This document shows, in pieces, positions 4,995 to 8,464 of a stretch of DNA of 8,464 nt; the stretch's first letter is position 1, and the number at the start of each line of letters is the position of its first letter. A program made the translations under genes and the position numbers. The notes under the pieces were generated by a model. That model made no database searches and was not told where the DNA came from. It saw nothing but the letters and a program-made list of their open reading frames with translations. Source of the stretch: UBA1568 sp964488025 (lineage in GTDB: Bacteria; Patescibacteriota; Minisyncoccia; Moranbacterales; UBA1568); assembly GCA_964488025.1 (NCBI GenBank), contig CAZATJ010000023.1, positions 1 through 8,464 on the forward strand, read 5' to 3'.

Positions 4995-5414
4995 ATGAGA
5001 GTCACGAGAGCCAAGAGAACCATGCAAGCACAGAACCAGAGTACGTATTTTTCTTGGTGTGTTCGCTGTATGGGGCACGGGCATTTCGTCATCCCGCCGG
5101 ACGGGGCGCAGAACGAGGTCTTCTCGCGAAACGCTGCCTACTATCAGTTGCGCTCGCTTGCCCTGGCAGGCCGGATTTCGATGAATACCTTGGCCGTCCT
5201 GACGAGTCAGGTCGTAAATTCCGGGTTGCCGGAAACTTGTCCACCAGACGTCAAGGAAGCTATCCAGTTGTTTTTCGAAACCGAGGCATGGGCCGGTCGT
5301 TTTTCGGAGAGCGAGGAGAACGAGTCACGGCACATCTACATCAACACCAAAGATCTGGCTATGGTGGTGCATGAGCATTATCTGACCAGCTTACCGCAAT
5401 TGCGCTCTCAATGA
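4995..5414 (+). CDS. Hypothetical 139-aa protein with N-terminal CxxC motif
   Basis: GGGGAGG (4984-4990) lies 4 nt before ATG 4995, supporting this start over the in-frame ATG at 5022. The protein begins with a basic stretch (MRVTRAKRTM), then WCVRCMGHGH, giving Cys22, Cys25, His28 and His30 as a possible metal-binding knuckle. A further Cys82 lies in ETCPPD. The rest is predicted helical, with LRSLALAGRISMNTLAVLT and EAIQLFFETEAWAGRF. There is no membrane segment or signal peptide. I do not recognise the family. It may be co-transcribed with the upstream 2H phosphoesterase gene and ends 30 nt before a terminator. Confidence 0.75.
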   Translation: MRVTRAKRTMQAQNQSTYFSWCVRCMGHGHFVIPPDGAQNEVFSRNAAYYQLRSLALAGRISMNTLAVLTSQVVNSGLPETCPPDVKEAIQLFFETEAWAGRFSESEENESRHIYINTKDLAMVVHEHYLTSLPQLRSQ

Positions 5415-5444
5415 AGGCTGCTCTGCCCTTGATAGATGCCGACA

Positions 5445-5483
5445 CGGCCGACTGGAAAACACTCCAGCCCGGCCGCTTTTTTT
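5445..5483 (+). terminator. Rho-independent terminator
   Basis: Outer stem CGGCC (5445-5449) with GGCCG (5471-5475), and inner stem CTGGA (5452-5456) with TCCAG (5463-5467), separated by small bulges, then seven T (5477-5483). It closes the transcript of the 139-aa gene. Confidence 0.75.
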
Positions 5484-5536
5484 GATATCATTGTGAGAAA
5501 TATCAGTTTTTTCTTATTACGCATTGAATAGGAAAA

Positions 5537-5565
5537 TTGACAAAAAGCGCGGAGGAATACATACT
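5537..5565 (+). promoter_or_regulatory. Promoter of the 187-aa gene
   Basis: Consensus -35 TTGACA (5537-5542), a 17-nt spacer and CATACT (5560-5565). The first three bases of the -35 box are the TTG that would otherwise be read as an upstream start codon. Transcription would begin near 5572, about 30 nt before ATG 5603. Confidence 0.6.
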
Positions 5566-5602
5566 TTGGGCAATCACATTTCCTCTGAAAGGGAGAGTGG
5601 CC

Positions 5603-6166
5603 ATGAGTGATACGAAAGTTTTGTCCCTTGATGAATTCCGCCGGAAAAGGGTCGCTGACCCATCGGTGGATCAGTCGTTTAACGCGCTGTTTGCGCAGGC
5701 GCGTGAGTTCCGTAACATCGGACCGGAGATGATTCCTCAGGAAATCGCCGTCATGACTCCGGGCGGAATGAAGGATTGGTTCCAGCGGGAGATCGCGGAC
5801 GAGGTGTTTCGGCGCCGCCTGTTCCAGCATTGCGTTCTTCTTTCCATCGGTTTCGTTTCCAGCGTGCTTGCTTCCTTCGCCAGCGATTGTCGAGACCGGT
5901 CTGGTGTTGTCGAGTATCTGGAGAGATTCGATGGTGATGAGAAGCCGGACACCCTTCTCGCCGCTGCCAATACCGCGTTCATCATGTTTGTTCTTTGGCC
6001 GGAAAAGCGCACCCGCCGATCGGTCCAGTACCGTAAGTTCGCGCTTGATTTCGGTCCATCGCTCTACGCCATGTATGCCGGCCACACGCGGCGGGACTTC
6101 GGCTACCACATGGCCCGGGCTTTCGAGCCGCTCGGCGACATCGCTCGCGAACGGCTCGGGCACTGA
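5603..6166 (+). CDS. Hypothetical 187-aa protein
   Basis: ATG 5603 is chosen because AGGGAG (5590-5595) gives 7-nt spacing and the promoter at 5537-5565 lies in front of it. A longer frame from TTG 5537 would start inside that promoter. The protein begins MSDTKVLSLDEFRRKR, a hydrophilic tail, followed by a mainly helical body with a hydrophobic stretch at about residues 76-94 (CVLLSIGFVSSVLASFAS) and another at about 118-131. These look like buried helices more than clear membrane spans. There are conserved-looking aromatic and Arg-rich parts near the C-terminus (YRKFALDFGPSLYAMYAGH). No known motif is recognised. It is a single-gene unit bounded by terminators at 5445-5483 and 6180-6206. Confidence 0.75.
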   Translation: MSDTKVLSLDEFRRKRVADPSVDQSFNALFAQAREFRNIGPEMIPQEIAVMTPGGMKDWFQREIADEVFRRRLFQHCVLLSIGFVSSVLASFASDCRDRSGVVEYLERFDGDEKPDTLLAAANTAFIMFVLWPEKRTRRSVQYRKFALDFGPSLYAMYAGHTRRDFGYHMARAFEPLGDIARERLGH

Positions 6167-6179
6167 CCATTGCCACCAC

Positions 6180-6206
6180 CCAGGGAGTACTTCTCCCTGG
6201 TTTTTT
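6180..6206 (+). terminator. Rho-independent terminator, end of the GC-richer block
   Basis: Perfect 8-bp stem CCAGGGAG (6180-6187) with CTCCCTGG (6193-6200), loop TACTT, then six T (6201-6206). It lies 13 nt after the 187-aa gene. The sequence turns abruptly AT-rich directly after it. Confidence 0.88.
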
Positions 6207-6217
6207 ATACTAAAACA

Positions 6218-6300
6218 GTAAATATATCGTATTTATTGACTATATTTACGATTTTATTGACAAATACAAGTAAATGAACTACAATAGAAAAATACATTTA
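6218..6300 (+). promoter_or_regulatory. Probable operator region before fic: repeated GTAAAT/ATTTAC half-sites
   Basis: GTAAATATA (6218-6226) and TATATTTAC (6241-6249) form a perfect 9-bp inverted repeat. The left arm also forms a second, overlapping one (TAAATA 6219-6224 with TATTTA 6230-6235). A third half-site, GTAAAT (6270-6275), sits in the promoter spacer, and TAAATG (6271-6276) pairs with CATTTA (6295-6300), bracketing the -10 box and transcript start. The repeated arms around a strong promoter suggest repressor binding. The identity of the repressor is inference; the Fic protein's own C-terminal domain or the AbrB-like protein downstream are candidates. Confidence 0.5.
6257..6285 (+). 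promoter_or_regulatory. Promoter of the fic gene
   Basis: TTGACA (6257-6262), a 17-nt spacer and TACAAT (6280-6285), near the sigma-70 consensus and the best promoter in the window. The expected transcript start of about 6292 leaves only ~8 nt of leader before ATG 6300 and no Shine-Dalgarno sequence. Confidence 0.75.
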
Positions 6301-7175
6301 TGCGTACATTGAATAAAAAACTCCAAAAAATAGTAGACCTGAAAAAGAGGTTTGACTCCCTGAAAAAAGGCAAAGAGTCTCTTTTGACTTTGCTTGAAGA
6401 GGTGGAGCTGGCGGAATCCGTATATAACTCCAATGCTATAGAAAACTCGACACTCACGCTCCCTGATACGGAAAAGATTCTCCTCAACCTGGAAGTTTCC
6501 AAAGACTACTCGCTTCGTGAAGTTTTCGAAACGAAGAATCTCGCTCGGGTGTATGAATACATAAAAGCAAAAAAAGACACCATCATTCTCAATCAGGAGA
6601 CCATTCTTTTTATCCATGGATTGCTCATCGGTGGTATAGATGATGCTATTGCCGGCAGGTTTCGGAAACAATATGAGTACGTCCGAATCGGTAAGCATGT
6701 TGCCCCGGCACCCGAGCACATCATGCGCATGATAGAGGTGTTGCTCGATGAGTACAAAACGAATCATGACATGGATATTTTTACTAAGATAGCGTACTTC
6801 CATTTACAGTTTGAAACGATACACCCGTTCTGTGACGGCAATGGGCGGATTGGTCGCGTGCTTATCAACTTGCAGCTTCAGGAATACGGGTATCCGAACA
6901 TCATCATCCGTGATAAGGAAAAGCACCTTTACTACGATACTTTTTCATATTTCCGAGACAAGAAATCAACGAAGCAGATGGAACGCATACTCTATCTCGC
7001 TCTTTCGGAAGGCCTGCACAAAAGGATCGCCTATCTGGAGGGGAAGAAAATAGTGTCCTTGGCAGAACATGCCAAGACCCGTTCGGTATCACTCGCCGGA
7101 CTGATCAATGCCGGAAGACGCCAGACCATCCCGGCGTTTCGGGAGAAAGGCGTGTGGAAAATCGGCATTGATTGA
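6300..7175 (+). CDS. fic: Fic-family AMP-transferase with N-terminal inhibitory motif (class II-like)
   Basis: This 291-residue enzyme belongs to the Fic/Doc superfamily, whose members attach AMP or another nucleotide group from a nucleotide donor to a hydroxyl side chain of a target protein in the cytoplasm. The catalytic motif HPFCDGNGRIGR (175-186) is complete, with His175 as the base, Asp179, and Asn181-Gly-Arg for phosphate binding. The inhibitory motif (S/T)xxxE(G/N) is present as SNAIEN (44-49), upstream of the catalytic core, which marks a class II-like, self-inhibited Fic. Glu48 would block ATP binding. A flap-like segment, AGRFRKQYEYVRIG (118-131), precedes the core. The last ~45 residues (from VSLAEHAKTRSVS) look like a small helix-turn-helix or excisionase-type DNA-binding domain and could allow autoregulation. 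ATG 6300 follows the promoter by only ~8 nt of leader. The target is unknown. Confidence 0.92.
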   Translation: MRTLNKKLQKIVDLKKRFDSLKKGKESLLTLLEEVELAESVYNSNAIENSTLTLPDTEKILLNLEVSKDYSLREVFETKNLARVYEYIKAKKDTIILNQETILFIHGLLIGGIDDAIAGRFRKQYEYVRIGKHVAPAPEHIMRMIEVLLDEYKTNHDMDIFTKIAYFHLQFETIHPFCDGNGRIGRVLINLQLQEYGYPNIIIRDKEKHLYYDTFSYFRDKKSTKQMERILYLALSEGLHKRIAYLEGKKIVSLAEHAKTRSVSLAGLINAGRRQTIPAFREKGVWKIGID

Positions 7176-7200
7176 TAACTGCCCAGAACGTCAGGGAGAG

Positions 7201-7223
7201 TGGTAGAATAGAATTACGTAATT
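7201..7223 (+). promoter_or_regulatory. Extended -10 promoter and palindromic operator before the AbrB-like gene
   Basis: TGGTAGAAT (TG extension, TAGAAT 7204-7209) lies just before the perfect 12-bp palindrome AATTACGTAATT (7212-7223), which would cover the transcript start near 7216. The leader continues with AAATACA (7224-7230) and ATTTAC (7236-7241), elements also found upstream of fic. No -35 box is clear. Confidence 0.5.
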
Positions 7224-7243
7224 AAATACATAATTATTTACTT

Positions 7244-7421
7244 ATGGCACGGCGAAAAACTGAGGATACGAGTATTCGAAAATTGACCAAAGTCGTGGGG
7301 AAAGTCTATCGGGCTGACCTTGCCTATCGAGCTCGTCCGGGAATTGGGCTGGCAGGAGAAGCAGAAGGTCGTCGTGAAGCTCGTCCGTGGCGGGGTGATG
7401 ATTAAAGATTGGAAGAAATAA
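7244..7421 (+). pseudogene. AbrB/MazE-like antitoxin gene, broken by a one-base frameshift
   Basis: Read straight from ATG 7244 the frame stops at TAA 7403-7405 after 53 codons, and its second half is low-quality, Arg/Ala-rich sequence. Removing one base in GGGGAAA (7297-7303) gives a coherent 58-residue protein ending at TAA 7419-7421. Residues 12-30 then read RKLTKVVGKSIGLTLPIEL, followed by VRELGW and KVVVKLVRGGVMIKDWKK. This is the typical swapped-hairpin AbrB/MazE/SpoVT layout: K(L/V)xKVGxSxxLTLPxELVxELG, then a strand. Such proteins are dimeric DNA-binding antitoxins that repress their own promoter. It sits directly after fic, has its own palindromic leader and is followed by a strong terminator. 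A sequencing indel in the homopolymer, a true recent mutation, or recoding are all possible. No MazF-type or PIN-type toxin partner is seen next to it. Confidence 0.75.
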
Positions 7422-7444
7422 AAAAGACTAAAATTGTAATTTTT

Positions 7445-7468
7445 AACCCGCTTTTTAAGCGGGTTTTT
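7445..7468 (+). terminator. Rho-independent terminator after the AbrB-like gene
   Basis: Perfect 9-bp stem AACCCGCTT (7445-7453) with AAGCGGGTT (7457-7465), 3-nt loop, and a T run through 7468. It separates the fic/antitoxin part from the methylase gene. Confidence 0.88.
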
Positions 7469-7482
7469 GTATGATAAAAAGT

Positions 7483-7511
7483 TTGATCAGGAGGTTTATT
7501 GGTGATAGTAT
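7483..7511 (+). promoter_or_regulatory. Promoter of the adenine methylase gene
   Basis: TTGATC (7483-7488), a 17-nt spacer and TAGTAT (7506-7511) with a TG extension at 7503-7504. The AGGAGG at 7489-7494 lies inside the spacer, 44 nt before ATG 7539, so it is not the gene's ribosome-binding site. The -35 box contains GATC. Transcription would start near 7518. Confidence 0.5.
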
Positions 7512-7538
7512 GAAGTATATATTATTGATGCCCTATAC

Positions 7539-8464
7539 ATGGATACAAAAGAAAAAGTCAGGAAAATCCAAGATACTTTTGATATAAATGCTATTTATGC
7601 AAGGCGTGTTTTTGCCTCAGTTGATGCTCTGAGATTTTTGGAAGAAGCCGCTGAGATGATAGCATCTAAGCCAAAGCCATTTGTAAAATGGGTTGGTGGG
7701 AAACGACAACTTCTGAAACAGTTCAGATTGATGGATCTGTATCCACCCGAAGGCTTTGATCCTGAAAAATCACGATACTTTGAGCCGTTTGTTGGAGGCG
7801 GAGCAGTGTTTTTCGATTTACTTCCAAAAAAAGCATTTCTAGCTGATTTAAATTTTGAACTTGTTACAACGTACAATGTCATTAAAAATGATGTTGAAAA
7901 ACTTATTACAGCATTGAAAAAGCAAAGATACAATAAAGAATATTATTTGAAAGTTCGTTCAAAAAATCCAGAAAAATTATCTGATTTACAAGTTGCCACA
8001 CGCTTTATATTTTTAAATCGGTCGGGTTTTAATGGAATGTATCGTGTGAATAGCAAGGGAGGGTTTAATGTTCCTTTTGGTAAATACGAAAATCCGCTGA
8101 TCTGTGATGAAATAAATCTTCGAAAAGTTTCAAAGGCACTGCAAAATGTTGAGATAAAACACCAGGATTATAAGCACGTTTTGAAAAAAGCAAAGAAAGG
8201 AGACTTTGTATATTTTGATCCGCCATATCATCCAGTAAGTAAAACCGCAGCGTTTACTTCGTATACTTCACAAGGTTTTGGAGAAAAAGAACAAATAGAA
8301 TTACGCAACACATTTTTAGAGCTTCATAAAAGAGGTTGTTTTGTTATGCTTTCAAATTCTGATGCACCGTTTATCAACAAAATTTATTCTGAAATAAAAA
8401 AATACGGAATCAAAATAAATAAAGTTGAGGCTGGCAGGGCGATAAATTCAAAGGCATCTGGAAG
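7539..8464 (+). CDS. dam: DNA adenine-N6 methyltransferase, Dam/D12 class (3' end beyond window)
   Basis: The first 308 residues are present. The enzyme transfers a methyl group from S-adenosylmethionine to adenine N6 in DNA. Motifs of the Dam (MT-D12, alpha) class are in order: PFVKWVGGKRQLL (47-59, motif X); FEPFVGGGAVFFDL (81-94, motif I, SAM binding); ADLNFELV (102-109, motif II); FLNRSGFNGMYRVNSKGGFNVPFG (158-181, class-specific region); DFVYFDPPYHP (222-232, catalytic DPPY); and VMLSNSD (269-275). The window ends just after EAGRAINSKASG, the usual RxINS(N/K) element, so only the short C-terminus is missing. Dam and DpnM-type enzymes recognise GATC; specificity here is not proven. About 46 residues precede motif X, longer than in Dam; ATG 7656 (MIASKPKPF) is a possible shorter start. 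No Shine-Dalgarno sequence fits ATG 7539. Codons are markedly A/T-rich compared with 1750-6166, suggesting horizontal transfer. A restriction partner could lie downstream. Confidence 0.92.
   Translation, partial: MDTKEKVRKIQDTFDINAIYARRVFASVDALRFLEEAAEMIASKPKPFVKWVGGKRQLLKQFRLMDLYPPEGFDPEKSRYFEPFVGGGAVFFDLLPKKAFLADLNFELVTTYNVIKNDVEKLITALKKQRYNKEYYLKVRSKNPEKLSDLQVATRFIFLNRSGFNGMYRVNSKGGFNVPFGKYENPLICDEINLRKVSKALQNVEIKHQDYKHVLKKAKKGDFVYFDPPYHPVSKTAAFTSYTSQGFGEKEQIELRNTFLELHKRGCFVMLSNSDAPFINKIYSEIKKYGIKINKVEAGRAINSKASG

Noticed and set aside
5537..5602. TTG start extending the 187-aa protein by 22 residues
   Set aside because: That TTG is the beginning of a consensus -35 box; ATG 5603 has a properly spaced Shine-Dalgarno.
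5408..6163. 251-codon open frame on the minus strand
   Set aside because: It runs through a terminator and a promoter of + strand polarity and mirrors the 187-aa gene, which has a good promoter and Shine-Dalgarno site.
6279..6803. 174-codon open frame on the minus strand
   Set aside because: Antisense to the N-terminal half of fic, including the inhibitory motif.
7290..7310. Programmed ribosomal frameshift in the AbrB-like gene
   Set aside because: The needed shift is +1 and GGGGAAAG is not a standard X-XXY-YYZ slippery site in this frame; an indel or sequencing error is simpler.
7510..7587. 25-codon ORF (MKYILLMPYTW...) with AGGAGG upstream
   Set aside because: The AGGAGG is 15 nt away and sits in the methylase promoter spacer; the frame overlaps the methylase start and has no supporting conservation.
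7595..7933. 112-codon open frame on the minus strand
   Set aside because: Antisense to methylase motifs X, I and II; the + strand is clearly coding.
1..8464. CRISPR array, tRNA or rRNA genes, transposase or integrase genes
   Set aside because: No regularly spaced short repeats, no cloverleaf or rRNA signature, and no recombinase motif was seen on either strand by eye; a tRNAscan or HMM search was not possible.

Overview
This window reads like a piece of a small, streamlined bacterial genome, most likely a member of the Candidate Phyla Radiation (Patescibacteria). The reasons are circumstantial. There is a PIF1-type helicase with a C-terminal Myb/SANT-like helix-turn-helix, of the kind common in that group. 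There are many short orphan proteins of 50-190 residues, few functional genes recognisable by name, and a mosaic of AT-rich and GC-richer blocks. The standard genetic code fits: TGA acts as a stop and TGG as Trp. No rRNA, tRNA, CRISPR array, transposase or integrase was seen. All genes called are on the + strand.

Region 1 (1-1633, AT-rich) is a tandem array of three paralogous four-helix membrane proteins, the first cut by the window edge. Between them are two short ORFs that appear to be coding. The 3' end of each unit is strongly conserved in DNA (120 nt with one mismatch between units 1 and 2; 36 nt identical in all three). A terminator closes the array.

Region 2 (1634-6206, higher GC) looks like chromosomal background. 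It holds an orphan 110-aa protein with its own terminator, the PIF1-family helicase with its own promoter, a 73-aa two-helix membrane protein, a 57-aa basic protein, a 2H-phosphoesterase (2'-5' RNA ligase-like) protein, an orphan 139-aa protein with a CxxC motif, and an orphan 187-aa protein carried alone between two terminators. Promoters with good -35/-10 boxes or extended -10 boxes can be read in front of several of these genes. They help reject false upstream starts at 2098 and 5537.

Region 3 (6207-8464, increasingly AT-rich) looks like an acquired accessory island. A Fic-family AMP-transferase carries a built-in inhibitory motif and sits behind a strong promoter set among repeated GTAAAT/ATTTAC half-sites. 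Next comes an AbrB/MazE-like antitoxin gene broken by one extra base in a GGGG run, also behind a palindromic leader. Last, after a terminator, is a Dam-type (D12 class) adenine methyltransferase that runs off the window. The order toxin-like enzyme, antitoxin-like DNA-binding protein, DNA methylase fits a defence or addiction island, but a functional link between them is inference.

The two items most worth following are the membrane-protein/short-peptide array in region 1, where peptide residues are conserved through synonymous codon changes, and the frameshifted antitoxin next to the self-inhibited Fic enzyme in region 3.
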